46,748 bases of DNA from positions 1 through 46,748 of the forward strand of contig CAJWYM010000019.1 in the NCBI GenBank assembly GCA_913049555.1, in the 5' to 3' direction. The stretch comes from an uncultured Opitutia bacterium. GTDB lineage: Bacteria; Verrucomicrobiota; Verrucomicrobiia; Opitutales; CAJWYM01. Position numbers and translations under genes: made by a program. Position 1 is the stretch's first letter. Each line of letters begins with the position of its first letter. The notes beneath the pieces are model-generated. The model did no database searches and was not told the DNA's origin. It was given only the letters and a program-made list of their open reading frames with translations. Shown here piece after piece: positions 32,080-41,898 of this stretch.

Positions 32080-32321
32080 AATTCCCCAAACCGGAGCAAA
32101 TTTTAAAATGAATGGATTAAAAGTTTGTTAATACAATTAAGTGCTTCTAGCAAGAGAATCTCTTTCTTATCCCCAAATTTCTCCTTGAAGTCTCGGATTT
32201 ATATGGGTCTCGTTGTTTGCAATTATTCAACTTACTGGGTTCATACTTATTAAAGCTGTTATCAATTATGAAGCTTCTATCGCATGTAATCGAGTCATCT
32301 CTACTAGAGTTTCCATGGAGT

Positions 32322-32672
32322 TTATGAATGGCCTGAATTTTCGAAACCATATTCATTTAAGAAATCTTCCACGGCATCCGATAGGGAACAAAATTGTCTG
32401 TCTGATTGGATCGCTGCCTCGCAACAAGAAATAAAGCCCAGCATCGTTGAAAACTTAAAATCAACCTCAGCATTGTATTCGTAGAAAAAGTAAATGGCAT
32501 CCACCCAATCGGTAATCCCGTAATCAGAATCGTCCATTCGATTGAGCAAATCTTTGCAAGTGTTGTCTGGATAAGAATCCAATCCTAACTGAGAAATCAA
32601 AAAATCTAACTTCTGAGGAGTCGCTGAAGCCCGTTTGATTTTTTGAATATAAGTTTCAGACAGAGAGGTCAT
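32322..32672 (-). CDS. Hypothetical acidic protein (116 aa) coupled to the M48 protease
   Basis: No family recognised. It is soluble and acidic (DDSDYGITDWVDAIYFFYEY; LSDAVEDFLNEYGFENSGHS) and probably mostly helical. Its ATG overlaps the stop of the M48 protease by 4 nt (ATGA at 32672-32669), so it is co-translated with that gene and may act with it. There is no signal peptide. No ribosome binding site beyond the overlap was noted. The 242-bp gap downstream to the aminotransferase has no recognisable content. Confidence 0.65.
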   Translation of the reverse strand: MTSLSETYIQKIKRASATPQKLDFLISQLGLDSYPDNTCKDLLNRMDDSDYGITDWVDAIYFFYEYNAEVDFKFSTMLGFISCCEAAIQSDRQFCSLSDAVEDFLNEYGFENSGHS

Positions 32673-33910
32673 TTTTCTGCCAGTAAAGCGGCTTCTCTTT
32701 CTTGGATGGTTGGGTGAGAATAATGAAACGCACTGTAGAGTGGATGGGGATTTAAATTGCCTAAATTCTTAGTTTGTAATTTCCTCAACGCAAAGATCAA
32801 AGGCATTGGGTCGTTGAGACCTTCCTTGGCAAAATGATCGGCTTCAAATTCATTTTTACGCGACCAAAAATTCATCATTGGGCTGATCCAGAAGGTAAAA
32901 TAACCAGCAATAATCATAAATACAAGCAATGCGGGTATAATCCCTTGATCGGATGGAAGGTTAAAATCTTGAGTAAACCATGGACTTCCAGACAGTAGAT
33001 GAATCAAATAGAAACCACTCAACATGAATACGCAGGTCACTGCCAACATTTTGGGAATATGCTTCATTTGGTAATGACCAATTTCGTGGGCTAAAACAGC
33101 CTCAAGCTCTTCGGGTGTCAATTGATCGATCAGAGTGTCGTACAAAACGATCCTTCGAAATTTGCCAAAACCTGTAAAATAAGCATTCGAATGCCCAGAT
33201 CTCTTACTGCCATCGATTACCTGAATCGTTTGGGTCTTAAAGCCAGTTCTCTCAGACAACTGCATCAAGCGGTCCTTCAATTCACCCTCTGGCAAAGGGC
33301 TTAATTTGTTAAACAAGGGTAAAATAAGAATTGGATACAAAACCATCATTAAAAGTTGAAAGCTGAAAAAAGCAATGAAGCCCCAAAACCACCAAGTATC
33401 AGGCAATGCTTCAAAGAATTTAAGCAATAGTGCGAGGAGTGGAATTCCTAATACCAGTCCAACCGCGGTACCTTTGAGTTTGTCAGAAATCCATAGTTTA
33501 AAAGAAGATTTATTAAAACCAAACTTTTCTTCGATCACAAATTGACTGTACAATTCAAAAGGGATTCCCACAAGACCTAGGATTGTGGTTAAAACTAGAA
33601 CAAGTCCGGCTTGCCCCCAAATAGAAGTTCCAAAAATGGGCTGAAAGTAGTAATAAAGTTGAGGCAAAAGAAAAATGAGAGTCAAGATCGCATAAATAGA
33701 ATCCCAGAGAAGCTCCACCTTACCAAATTTATTTTTTTCAAGGGTGTAGTCGTTTGATTTTTGATAGGTATCATAATCCATATCCTCCACATAGGCTTCA
33801 GGGATCTTGTCTCTTTTTTCGATCACATTTTTGGCATTTAAAGAACTTAAGACCCATTCAATCCCTAATTTTAAAGCAATGAAAAAAATTGTTATATAAA
33901 GAACGCTCAT
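32669..33910 (-). CDS. M48 family membrane metalloprotease (Ste24/CAAX-protease type)
   Basis: A 413-residue polytopic zinc protease of the inner membrane. The zinc motif is HEIGH (His275, Glu276, His279 from the chosen start) in AVLAHEIGHYQMKH. The third ligand Glu is in RKNEFEADHFA, and SGHSNAYFTGFG is typical of the Ste24 branch. Several hydrophobic helices flank the catalytic domain. The ATG at 33910 is chosen (MSVLYITIFFIALKLGIEWV) because family members begin this way. An in-frame ATG at 34120 would add 70 low-complexity residues and run into the divergent xseB start. It probably takes part in membrane protein quality control. It is co-translated with the 116-aa protein. Confidence 0.88.
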   Translation of the reverse strand: MSVLYITIFFIALKLGIEWVLSSLNAKNVIEKRDKIPEAYVEDMDYDTYQKSNDYTLEKNKFGKVELLWDSIYAILTLIFLLPQLYYYFQPIFGTSIWGQAGLVLVLTTILGLVGIPFELYSQFVIEEKFGFNKSSFKLWISDKLKGTAVGLVLGIPLLALLLKFFEALPDTWWFWGFIAFFSFQLLMMVLYPILILPLFNKLSPLPEGELKDRLMQLSERTGFKTQTIQVIDGSKRSGHSNAYFTGFGKFRRIVLYDTLIDQLTPEELEAVLAHEIGHYQMKHIPKMLAVTCVFMLSGFYLIHLLSGSPWFTQDFNLPSDQGIIPALLVFMIIAGYFTFWISPMMNFWSRKNEFEADHFAKEGLNDPMPLIFALRKLQTKNLGNLNPHPLYSAFHYSHPTIQEREAALLAEK

Positions 33911-33973
33911 AATTAATTTAAAAGATATTTGATATTTAAAGGGATACTTAGATAAAGATCGAAGCCTTAGTCT

Positions 33974-34043
33974 AAAGTTTTTATAGTTTCCGTAACTACA
34001 AACTTTCTTTATTTTTGATTTACAATTCGTTGTACTCAACGAA
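33974..34043 (+). promoter_or_regulatory. Two hairpins in the M48-xseB divergent region
   Basis: The first pairs AAAGTTT (33974-33980) with AAACTTT (34100 minus 100 to 34006, i.e. 34000-34006) and TAGTT (33984-33988) with AACTA (33994-33998), followed by CTTTATTTTTG. The second is TTCGTTG-TACT-CAACGAA (34026-34043), 23 nt before the xseB ATG. They could shape the xseB leader; the function is unproven. Confidence 0.4.
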
Positions 34044-34066
34044 AAAGAGGTTTTAAACACAAATAA

Positions 34067-34306
34067 ATGAATATGAGTAATAAAAAGAGCACAGATATTC
34101 CTTTTGAAGAGGCCATGCAAGAACTAGAAATTCTTGTGGAGTCTATGGAATCCGAGAAAATTTCACTGGATAGTTTGATCAGTAAATACGATCGGGGTTC
34201 TCAATTGCTGAAGTATTGTCAAATGAAGCTTGGGGATGCAGAGCTTCGAATTGAAAAAATCAAAAAGAATCATGAAGGAGACCTTGAAATTTCGGTCGTG
34301 GAATAA
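34067..34306 (+). CDS. xseB: Exodeoxyribonuclease VII small subunit
   Basis: A 79-residue helical protein with the family hallmark near the N-terminus (IPFEEAMQELEILVESMESE) and LDSLISKYDRGSQLLKYCQM. It complexes with XseA to degrade single-stranded DNA; xseA is not in this window. It may start at the ATG at 34067 or 34073 (MNMSNKK). It leads a plus-strand run xseB, reductase-like gene, ispE, glk, with only 3 bp to the second gene. Small size and the conserved EEA...LE..V..LE pattern make the identification firm. Confidence 0.9.
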   Translation: MNMSNKKSTDIPFEEAMQELEILVESMESEKISLDSLISKYDRGSQLLKYCQMKLGDAELRIEKIKKNHEGDLEISVVE

Positions 34307-34309
34307 ACT

Positions 34310-35266
34310 ATGAAAATTCTTGTTTTTGGAGCGTCGGGATTGTTGGGATATGCAGTCAGTCAAGTTTCTCTAAGAAGAAATCATAAAACCACGGCTATTT
34401 ATCATCGAAACCCAATAAAACTCCAAGGATTGGAGCAAATTCATTCATTGGATCTTATGGAGGAGGATGCGGTCCAAAGAATTCTCTTTGATGAATGGCC
34501 GGATGCCGTGGTCAATGCTGCTGCAATTTCTCAACCAGATCTTGTGGATTCTGATCCTCAAAAGAGTTTTAAGATTAATGTCTCATTTTCGAAGAAATTA
34601 GCGCAACTAACCAATCACATAGGCGCAAAACTAATCCACATCTCTACCGATATGGTTTTTGATGGTGAAGATCCTGAATATCGTTCTACCTCGATGCCGA
34701 ATCCGCTTACTACTTATGGGCAGCAAAAGCTTTTGGCAGAGAAGGAAGTTTTGAAACATGGAGGTCAGAATGTAGTGGTGCTTCGATCCACTATTTTAAA
34801 TGGAAATAGTATGACTGGACAACGGAGTTTGCATGAATCCCTAATTCGGGCTGCAATGAGCGGTAAGAAAGTGAATCTCTTTACAGATGAATTCAGACAA
34901 CCTTGTCATGCTTCTAATCTTGCTGAAATTATTGTTGAGCTTATTGAGAGATCTCAATTACATGGGATTTTTCATTGGGGAGGCACGGAACTCGTGAGCC
35001 GTTATCAAATGGGAATCGCTATTATGAAGCGTTTCGCTTTGCCGACCGATTGTATTGTAGCTTCTACACATAAAAATCTGCCTCCGGGTATCAAGCGTCC
35101 CAAATCGTTGAGATTAATCTTAGATCCCTTAATGAGTAAAGTGAAAACAAAACCTCAAAATTTTTATGAACAACTTCAAGAGCTTGAGCTTAATTGGGAT
35201 TTGTATCAATGGTTCAAAAAAAATACTCGAGACCCAGAATCCTATGTTTTTAAGATTGTTTTGTAG
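34310..35266 (+). CDS. SDR-family sugar-nucleotide reductase (RmlD-like)
   Basis: A 318-residue extended short-chain dehydrogenase/reductase. The N-terminal NAD(P) motif is VFGASGLLGYAV. VVNAAAISQPDLVDSDP, the Ser in HISTDMVFDG and the catalytic YGQQK (YxxxK) match the RmlD group, which includes dTDP-4-dehydrorhamnose reductase and the MAT2B-like proteins. No rhamnose pathway genes are present nearby, so the exact substrate is open. It follows xseB after 3 bp and precedes ispE by 48 bp, so it is probably co-transcribed. Cytosolic. Confidence 0.8.
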   Translation: MKILVFGASGLLGYAVSQVSLRRNHKTTAIYHRNPIKLQGLEQIHSLDLMEEDAVQRILFDEWPDAVVNAAAISQPDLVDSDPQKSFKINVSFSKKLAQLTNHIGAKLIHISTDMVFDGEDPEYRSTSMPNPLTTYGQQKLLAEKEVLKHGGQNVVVLRSTILNGNSMTGQRSLHESLIRAAMSGKKVNLFTDEFRQPCHASNLAEIIVELIERSQLHGIFHWGGTELVSRYQMGIAIMKRFALPTDCIVASTHKNLPPGIKRPKSLRLILDPLMSKVKTKPQNFYEQLQELELNWDLYQWFKKNTRDPESYVFKIVL

Positions 35267-35314
35267 GGGGATAAAAAGGATCGCCTTTGCTTATTAACTC
35301 TTTTTCAAAATTGG

Positions 35315-36190
35315 ATGCTTTTAAAAACTCCTAGTAAGATCAATTTATTTTTAGCAATTCATGGCCCTCGTTTGGATGGCTTTCATGAATTAAGCTCTCT
35401 TGTTTGTCAATTGGACTTGTTTGATGAAATGGAGCTTGAATGGAATGAGAACGGGGGTTGTTGTGAGATTACTTGCAATCTAAAAGAAGTCCCCTGCAAT
35501 TCGGATAATTTGATACACAAAGCTTGGGCATTGTTTTGTCAAGCCTCCAAGATTGAATGCGGTCTCAGTTGTCGATTGATTAAGAAAATCCCTCCTCAAA
35601 GTGGCCTGGGTGCTGGAAGCAGCAATGCGATGAATTTATTGACTTGGTTGAATAAGCGATGTGGAAATCCTTTAAACCAAGAGTCATTGTTGTCGATCGG
35701 GGCTCAAATAGGATCAGATGTTCCCTTGTTTATCAATCAAGAAGCTAAAATTGTTCGAGGACGCGGGGAACAACTCGAATCTTTGCAACAATCGACTTTA
35801 AATTCACTCTCAGGACTCAAATTAGTATTGTTTCGTCCAGAATATGGGATTTCAACGCCTTGGGCATTTCGATATTTTAAGAAAAAACCAGAAAATTTCT
35901 TAACTCGTGAAAAAGCGGGCGATCTTTTAAGAAAGTTTGAAGAGCCTCTTTTTTCCATTGGAGACATTCTTTATAACACCCTTGAAATTGCAGTATTTTC
36001 TAAGTATATACCGATGAAATTGCTCATCGAGCATTTAAGAAAGAATGAGAATATTCCAACCTTGATGACCGGGAGTGGGAGCACTGCATTTTCAATTTAT
36101 AAAACGGAATTTGAACTGGAAACAATTCTTAAAAATATTCATAAATACTATGGTCCAAATTGCTGGATAGAGACTTGCGTTAGTATTTAG
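35315..36190 (+). CDS. ispE: 4-diphosphocytidyl-2-C-methyl-D-erythritol kinase
   Basis: GHMP kinase of the MEP (non-mevalonate) isoprenoid pathway; it phosphorylates CDP-ME with ATP. SPSKINLFL-like start (PSKINLFLAIHGPRLDGFHE, active-site Lys8), the glycine-rich ATP loop PPQSGLGAGSSNA (93-105), Asp135 in GSDVPLF and the C-terminal MTGSGSTAF are all diagnostic. The 291-residue length is normal. The pathway supplies IPP and DMAPP for the carotenoid and retinal genes at the other end of this window as well as for quinones. It lies between the reductase-like gene and glk. Confidence 0.95.
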   Translation: MLLKTPSKINLFLAIHGPRLDGFHELSSLVCQLDLFDEMELEWNENGGCCEITCNLKEVPCNSDNLIHKAWALFCQASKIECGLSCRLIKKIPPQSGLGAGSSNAMNLLTWLNKRCGNPLNQESLLSIGAQIGSDVPLFINQEAKIVRGRGEQLESLQQSTLNSLSGLKLVLFRPEYGISTPWAFRYFKKKPENFLTREKAGDLLRKFEEPLFSIGDILYNTLEIAVFSKYIPMKLLIEHLRKNENIPTLMTGSGSTAFSIYKTEFELETILKNIHKYYGPNCWIETCVSI

Positions 36191-36224
36191 CTATGATAGT
36201 TTAAAAATCATTCAAATGTAACCT

Positions 36225-37295
36225 ATGAAAGAAATTTGGCACCTATTAGACTTTGAGCATAACAAAATCTACTTGGCTGGAGATATTGGTGGAACGAACA
36301 CCAACCTCGCACTTGTTGGAGAGACGGATCAGGGCTTTGATATTATTTATCAAGCAGATTTTGTCAGTTCTGAGCTTCATAATTTGGCAGATGCGATCGC
36401 TCTTGTTTTGGATATGACCAAAGAAAAACTCAAAGGGGTGAAAATTATTGCCGGGTGTATTAGTGGAGCGGGTCCTGTGAAAGACAACGATTGCACTCTG
36501 ACTAATTTAGATTGGAATATCAACGGAAATGCACTGACGGAACAATTTAATTTCCCAATCCGGGTGATCAATGACTTTATTGCAATCAGTTATGGGGTTC
36601 CTATTTTAGACTTAAACAATACGAATGAAATTGTTCCTCTCTCTCAAAGTGTTCCGGGCAGTCGAGTTCCAAATGGAAATGTTAGCTTGGTGATCGGGGC
36701 TGGAACTGGTCTTGGCGTAAGCTTTTTAATCAACGATGGCGATCGATTTATGGCATTCCCCTCTGAAGGAGGCCATGCAAGTTTCGCTCCTTTTGATACA
36801 GAAACGGTCGAGTTGATCGATTATATGAATCGGCAGAACAATTATGCCTCAGAAATCGAGCAGTTTGTCTGTGGCAATGGAATCGGAAATATTTTCAACT
36901 TTTATAAAGATGTTAAAAAAGTAAGTTTCGATTCAGATCTTCAGCGAATAGCTGATGCGAAGCATTCTGACAAAGCGGGTCTTATTTCTCAAATGGCTGA
37001 TAAAAATCCAGTTTGTCGAGACATCATGAGAACTTTTATTAAGATTTATGGAAGAGTTGCCGCCGATTTTTCAACAACGCTTCTTCCCTTTGGTGGGATT
37101 TATTTAGCAGGGGGCATCGTCTCAAAGAATCTTCAGTTTTTTCTAGAAGGCAGATTATTTATGTACTATTTCGAGAAGAATTTCCGCCCCAATATTGAAG
37201 ACATTTTAAGAACGATTCCTATTTATGTGATTAAAGATTACAATGTATCTCTCTATGGTGCCGCGAATGCAGCCAAGATGGGATTGATCCGCTAG
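36225..37295 (+). CDS. glk: Glucokinase
   Basis: ATP-dependent glucose phosphorylation, Glk family (bacterial type), 356 residues. The phosphate loop is GDIGGTNTNLALV (19-31) and the catalytic base is Asp117 in VINDFIA. GAGTGLG lies near residue 162, and PSEGGHASFAP is the typical sugar-binding block. YLAGGI follows near 296. It differs from the polyphosphate or ROK kinases in having the SEGGH segment. It lies 34 bp after ispE and is last in the plus-strand run; the gene beyond is convergent with a 57-bp gap. Glucose from polysaccharide breakdown would enter glycolysis here. Confidence 0.9.
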   Translation: MKEIWHLLDFEHNKIYLAGDIGGTNTNLALVGETDQGFDIIYQADFVSSELHNLADAIALVLDMTKEKLKGVKIIAGCISGAGPVKDNDCTLTNLDWNINGNALTEQFNFPIRVINDFIAISYGVPILDLNNTNEIVPLSQSVPGSRVPNGNVSLVIGAGTGLGVSFLINDGDRFMAFPSEGGHASFAPFDTETVELIDYMNRQNNYASEIEQFVCGNGIGNIFNFYKDVKKVSFDSDLQRIADAKHSDKAGLISQMADKNPVCRDIMRTFIKIYGRVAADFSTTLLPFGGIYLAGGIVSKNLQFFLEGRLFMYYFEKNFRPNIEDILRTIPIYVIKDYNVSLYGAANAAKMGLIR

Positions 37296-37352
37296 TTCTC
37301 TTAGAATTTCTATATTTAGACTCTATTGATCCTATTTGTCCATTCCTACTTT

Positions 37353-39068
37353 TTAAGAATCTTTCTCAGAAATCGGAACAAATATCTTAAAAGTAGTACC
37401 TTCTGAACTAGAATCAATCAGTTTTACATCTCCATCATGATCTTTGAGAATCCGTCTTACAATAGAGAGTCCAAGTCCATTGCCTTCGACTTTGCTCGTT
37501 AAGAAGGAATCAAAGATTTTATCTCGCATCTCCTCAGGAATACCAGTTCCGCTGTCTTTGACATAAATACAGCCCATGTCTTTTCCATTTCTATTTTCTA
37601 TGGAGTTGCGGATGGAAATTTTACCCCCTCTGGGCATGGCTTGAGAGGAATTAATAATCAAATTCAACACACTTTGTTGGATCTGTCCTTTATTCGCATG
37701 GATGAAAATGGAGTTCTGAGAATGCTTAAAATCCACTTCTATATTTTGCTGCTTCAATTTCAATCGAATCAAGTGCAAAGTACCCTCTAAAAGTTCATTG
37801 ATGCAAATAAAACTTTTCAGGGTGGAATTGGATTTCCCGAACTCTAAAACTTTACTCACGATTTCCTCTAGGTGCCCTAGCTTCTCATCTATGATTTGAA
37901 GGTCTTTTTTATGAATATCTTCAGAGGGGAGATCCAATGATAAAGAATCAAACAGTAATTTAATGACCGTCAAGGGATTCCTAATTTCGTGGGCAATTTC
38001 TGCTGCCAACAAACCGAGCGTAGTCAATCTCTCATTTTTTCTTAGTATGTCCTCCGTGTTGAAAACTCTTTCATACAATCGGGCATTTTGAATCGCTACG
38101 GCTGCTAAACTTGAAATGGTTTGAAATGCATTTTTTTCATCATTATTGAAACGATGAAAATGATCCGTGTAAAGATTGATGACTCCTAAAATCTTATCCT
38201 CATAAATGACTGGAGTGCAGAGCATACTTTTTAACTTTCTGTCCGCTATAATATCCATCATATGATACTGCTCCGTCTTCACTAAGCTACTGACTTCGAT
38301 TTGTTTTTTTCTTTGGATCGCTACTCCGATTGACGAATCCGCAATCGACAAGGTCTCTTTATAATCAATCAATCCTCTTTTTCCAACGATCGTATGGGGA
38401 GAAACCGTTTGAGATTCCTCATCGAAGGTGTAGAAAGCGGCAATTCTGCATTGGACCATTTTTCTTGCTTCTTTGGCAGCTCTTTCGATCACGGCATTGG
38501 CATCCAACTTAGAAATCATTTTGCCACTTAAATTGATAATTCCTTGGAGTAGACGAGCCTTGGTCTTCAATTGATTTACGAACCACACTCGGCTGACAAC
38601 CCTGCCTGCCTCGCTCGCTATCAGGGTCAGGAATCGCAAATCATCTAAATTATAGGCTCCAACCTCATCACTATCCACATTGATGACCCCAATCACTTCA
38701 TCCTTTTCTTTCAAGGGAACTGCCATTTCAGATCGAACCGAATCTTTGAGTGGAAAATATCGGGTTTCCAAACTCACGTCTTTTGCAAGGAGTGGCTTCC
38801 CTTGTAAAGCCACCCACCCAGTGATTCCCTCTCCTAAAAACATGTCATGTTGGGCTTCTTCTTCATCCAAACCATAAGAGGCCTCAATTTTTAGACTTTT
38901 ATTTTCTGCGTCTATAAGAGCAATGGAAGCGCTGCTCACTTTTAAGACTCGAACTGTTTCATTCAAGATTTCATCAATAATCTCAATGGGATTGTCCTTC
39001 TTGCCAATTAAACTGGAAATCCTATATAGGGCGTGAATGTGGGCCGAATGATTGGAACTAGTTTGCAT
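37353..39068 (-). CDS. GAF-GAF sensor histidine kinase
   Basis: A soluble two-component kinase. Two GAF domains (about residues 18-165 and 185-335) are followed by a HisKA dimerisation domain with phospho-acceptor His360 in [15 protein letters not shown]. An ATPase domain completes it, with N box [19 protein letters not shown]1 [10 protein letters not shown] and G2 [10 protein letters not shown]. It has no membrane helix, so it senses a cytosolic signal. The start is placed at the ATG at 39068, which overlaps the glnD end by 11 nt; an ATG at 39092 is also in frame. No response regulator is adjacent. Its coupling to glnD hints at nitrogen control, but this is inference from position. Confidence 0.85.
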   Translation of the reverse strand: MQTSSNHSAHIHALYRISSLIGKKDNPIEIIDEILNETVRVLKVSSASIALIDAENKSLKIEASYGLDEEEAQHDMFLGEGITGWVALQGKPLLAKDVSLETRYFPLKDSVRSEMAVPLKEKDEVIGVINVDSDEVGAYNLDDLRFLTLIASEAGRVVSRVWFVNQLKTKARLLQGIINLSGKMISKLDANAVIERAAKEARKMVQCRIAAFYTFDEESQTVSPHTIVGKRGLIDYKETLSIADSSIGVAIQRKKQIEVSSLVKTEQYHMMDIIADRKLKSMLCTPVIYEDKILGVINLYTDHFHRFNNDEKNAFQTISSLAAVAIQNARLYERVFNTEDILRKNERLTTLGLLAAEIAHEIRNPLTVIKLLFDSLSLDLPSEDIHKKDLQIIDEKLGHLEEIVSKVLEFGKSNSTLKSFICINELLEGTLHLIRLKLKQQNIEVDFKHSQNSIFIHANKGQIQQSVLNLIINSSQAMPRGGKISIRNSIENRNGKDMGCIYVKDSGTGIPEEMRDKIFDSFLTSKVEGNGLGLSIVRRILKDHDGDVKLIDSSSEGTTFKIFVPISEKDS

Positions 39069-41898
39069 TGCGAACGTTCTTGAACAATCCAAGGATTAAC
39101 AACAAACTATCTTTAAGAAATACTAATTTTTCCTCGGTCACTTTCGTCTCTTTCAGTGGAGTGATATAAAAGGAATCCATTGCAATTTTGTTTTCAGTTT
39201 CGATTCTGGCAAAAGAGATATCAAACCCATGTTCATAAATTGTTTTTCCAATTTGATAAAGCAATCCAACATTGTCCATCGCCTCTACCTCCACAATAAA
39301 CTGCCCTATTGAAGAATCGTCATAAACTTGAACGATTCCTCGTGGGTTGACTCCGAGCTTTTCAGTGTCCGATTTAAAGAGGGCTTTAGAGTCGGCTTTC
39401 ATCTGGTTCTTGATATCTGGCCAAAGATCTTCATTTTTCATCAAAGCCTTCTCCACTTTGTCCGCAAATAAAGCCTTTGATTTATCTGAGATCACTCCAG
39501 AATCCGATTCAACAACATAAAATGTATCGATAGAAATGTTATCACTTCTTGTAACGGCTTTGGTAGTTAAAATATTGAGACCTGAAACACTTAGAGCCCC
39601 TGCAAGCTTGTAAAACAACCCAGCACGATCCCAGGTTACCACATTTACTTTGGCCAATCCCTCATTGATGTCGGTGCTCCAATCAAAAATAGGTTTTAGA
39701 ACCTCTGACTTTTCGGAATTGTGAATAGAATGAAAAAGTCTGTGGGCCATTTTTATATGCAGCAAGATCTCGTCCGCTTCAATATTGATGAAGTAGCGAG
39801 CTGGCAAACTGTCAAAATGGGCATCGATCTCATCATGAGACAAATCTTCATGTTTTTTCTGCTTGAGCTTCTTGCGAAAGAAGTGGATCTTTTCGAGCCG
39901 ATTTTTCTCTACTAACGAGCTGTCTTGTAGGGTTCCCATTACATTGTCGAAAAGTTGAGAGTGAAGGAGCTTTTTGTAATCACTCCATAAATTTTCCGAA
40001 GTGCCTTTTGAATCACAGTAATTGTGAACAAAAAGATAGCGTAGAAGGTTTGGATCTTTAATAAAGGTGGCAAATTTGCTGATAGTAACTGGATCATCTA
40101 TGTCATACTTTTGCCAGAAGCGTGCCATTTCTAAATGATATTGAACAATGAAACAAATTTGATCCTTGTCTCTTCCAGTGATTTTCCAGCGCCGACACAA
40201 TTTTTTAGCAATTGGCACTCCGTTTTTCGCATGCCCTTTAATCCCCTTTGATTTTCCTAAGTCATGCAATAACAACATGATATATAGCATAGATGGGTCA
40301 TCTGTAGAACGAATTGCTTCATTGAATTTTGCATTTTCGGGATTCTTGTTTGAGAAGATAATATCCAGTTCACGTATGGTGTTCAAAACATGTACATCCG
40401 CTGTGTAGCGATGATAAAATTCATGCTGAACCAAGCATTCAATCGCTCCGAACTCAGGTAAAATTTTACCTAAAATGCAGAGCTCATGCATTAAAAGCAA
40501 AATTTCAAATACGTTTCCAACCTCTCTCAGAATGCTCAGTAAAATCTTACTACACTTTTGGCTTTTAGTAATTTCATTAGTGATGACATTGGTGCTTTCT
40601 TGAATCAAGCAGCGAAGTTCAAAATCAATTTCCAGTCCTGTTTGCTGGACCAAGCGAAAGACTCGAATTATCCTAAACGGGTCCTCTTGGAAAATTTCTC
40701 GGTTTTCAAAGTAAATCTGACTGTCTCCTAAAATAAAACCATCGACTTGTTTCCTGTTTTTACGGGGGTCTTTTTTGAATAGATTTACAAGTCGTTTGTT
40801 TTCATATTTTTTGTTTTCCTGATACCGAAATAGACGGGCTATATTTTTGCTGATCCGATAGATCGTTCTAGCATTTTCATAATAGTTCCGCATAAAGTGC
40901 TCGATCCTATGCAGGACATCCTCTTCTTTATACCCCAATCCTGTAGCTACTTCTGCTTGAGTTTCTAAACTCAATACATCTCTCGGTTTTTTTAGAGTAA
41001 AGTGCAGTTGATTTCTGGCTTGTAATAAAAAATCATAAGCTTCAATCAGTTTCTTTTGGTCTGCTGTGCTGAGGATTCCCTTCTCAACGAGCGCACTCAT
41101 ATGGTAGGTGCCAAACTTTGCGCGAGCCATCCATAAAATGGTTTGATAATCTCTCAAACCTCCTGGACCATTTTTAATGTCTGGGGCTTGTAAGAAAACA
41201 GTGTGTGAAAATTTGCTGTGCCTTCTTTTTCTCTCATCTATCTGTTGTAAAATACAACTCCGTATATTTTGCTTGTCGAAAAAAGCATGAAATTGCTTTT
41301 TAAAATCTAAAAATAACCTTTCAGCACCTACGATTCTACGAATCTCTAAAAGAGAGTTCATCGTAGCCAGATCCGCTGCAGCTTCCTCCATTACTGAATT
41401 TATATCCCGAAACGAATGGCCTACCTTAAGCCCTAAATCCCAAAGTGGATACAACATTTCTTCAATGAGAATTTCTTGAAATGATTGGAGTTCGGTTTCA
41501 GGCAAGCCGGTTGAGAACAAAAACATTATGTCCACATCCGAATAGGGGTTGAGTTCGCTTCGTCCATAGCCACCAGATGCAATGACTGAAACTTCCAAAG
41601 GGGGCTTGCCTGTCTTACGGTTGTAAACGGCAATCGATTCGTTGAAAAGATTTTGAATCAATACATCAATCACTACAGCCCGAGCAAGGGTAACCTTAAG
41701 ACCGGAATCTCCATTGCGGTGATAGCGCATGAGCATCTCATTTTCAAGACGCAAGAAATCCTTATAGGCTTCTGTTTTTTGTTGTTTGTTGGTTTCAGAA
41801 CTAAATTGAAATCGTCTTGAGGCATGTTGACGAACTCTTCTAAACAAGGCTGCGTTTTTAATTTGTTCTTTATTTTCTACAGGTATATCAATTGGCAC
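39058..41898 (-). CDS. glnD: Protein-PII uridylyltransferase/uridylyl-removing enzyme
   Basis: A 946-residue nitrogen-status sensor that modifies PII. The nucleotidyltransferase site is ASGGYGRSELNPYSDVDIMF (Gly109-Gly110, Asp121, Asp123). The HD hydrolase domain has LLLHDLGKSKGIKGH (about 545-560). Two C-terminal ACT domains (WDRAGLFYKLAGALSVSGLN and AMDNVGLLYQIGKTIYEHGF) sense glutamine. All four domains are intact, so both uridylylation and removal are expected. A classical PII (glnB/glnK) gene is not in this window; the PII-like protein at 27537-28712 is unlikely to be its substrate. The histidine kinase gene overlaps its end. It starts at an ATG preceded by a 380-bp gap. Confidence 0.94.
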   Translation of the reverse strand: MPIDIPVENKEQIKNAALFRRVRQHASRRFQFSSETNKQQKTEAYKDFLRLENEMLMRYHRNGDSGLKVTLARAVVIDVLIQNLFNESIAVYNRKTGKPPLEVSVIASGGYGRSELNPYSDVDIMFLFSTGLPETELQSFQEILIEEMLYPLWDLGLKVGHSFRDINSVMEEAAADLATMNSLLEIRRIVGAERLFLDFKKQFHAFFDKQNIRSCILQQIDERKRRHSKFSHTVFLQAPDIKNGPGGLRDYQTILWMARAKFGTYHMSALVEKGILSTADQKKLIEAYDFLLQARNQLHFTLKKPRDVLSLETQAEVATGLGYKEEDVLHRIEHFMRNYYENARTIYRISKNIARLFRYQENKKYENKRLVNLFKKDPRKNRKQVDGFILGDSQIYFENREIFQEDPFRIIRVFRLVQQTGLEIDFELRCLIQESTNVITNEITKSQKCSKILLSILREVGNVFEILLLMHELCILGKILPEFGAIECLVQHEFYHRYTADVHVLNTIRELDIIFSNKNPENAKFNEAIRSTDDPSMLYIMLLLHDLGKSKGIKGHAKNGVPIAKKLCRRWKITGRDKDQICFIVQYHLEMARFWQKYDIDDPVTISKFATFIKDPNLLRYLFVHNYCDSKGTSENLWSDYKKLLHSQLFDNVMGTLQDSSLVEKNRLEKIHFFRKKLKQKKHEDLSHDEIDAHFDSLPARYFINIEADEILLHIKMAHRLFHSIHNSEKSEVLKPIFDWSTDINEGLAKVNVVTWDRAGLFYKLAGALSVSGLNILTTKAVTRSDNISIDTFYVVESDSGVISDKSKALFADKVEKALMKNEDLWPDIKNQMKADSKALFKSDTEKLGVNPRGIVQVYDDSSIGQFIVEVEAMDNVGLLYQIGKTIYEHGFDISFARIETENKIAMDSFYITPLKETKVTEEKLVFLKDSLLLILGLFKNVRNAN

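Noticed and set aside
32147-32356. 69-codon minus-strand ORF beside the 116-aa gene
   Set aside because: It overlaps the better-supported coupled gene and has a basic, random-looking composition.
33911-34120. 70-residue N-terminal extension of the M48 protease
   Set aside because: The extension is low-complexity, unlike the family, and runs across the divergent xseB start. The ATG at 33910 gives the normal N-terminus.
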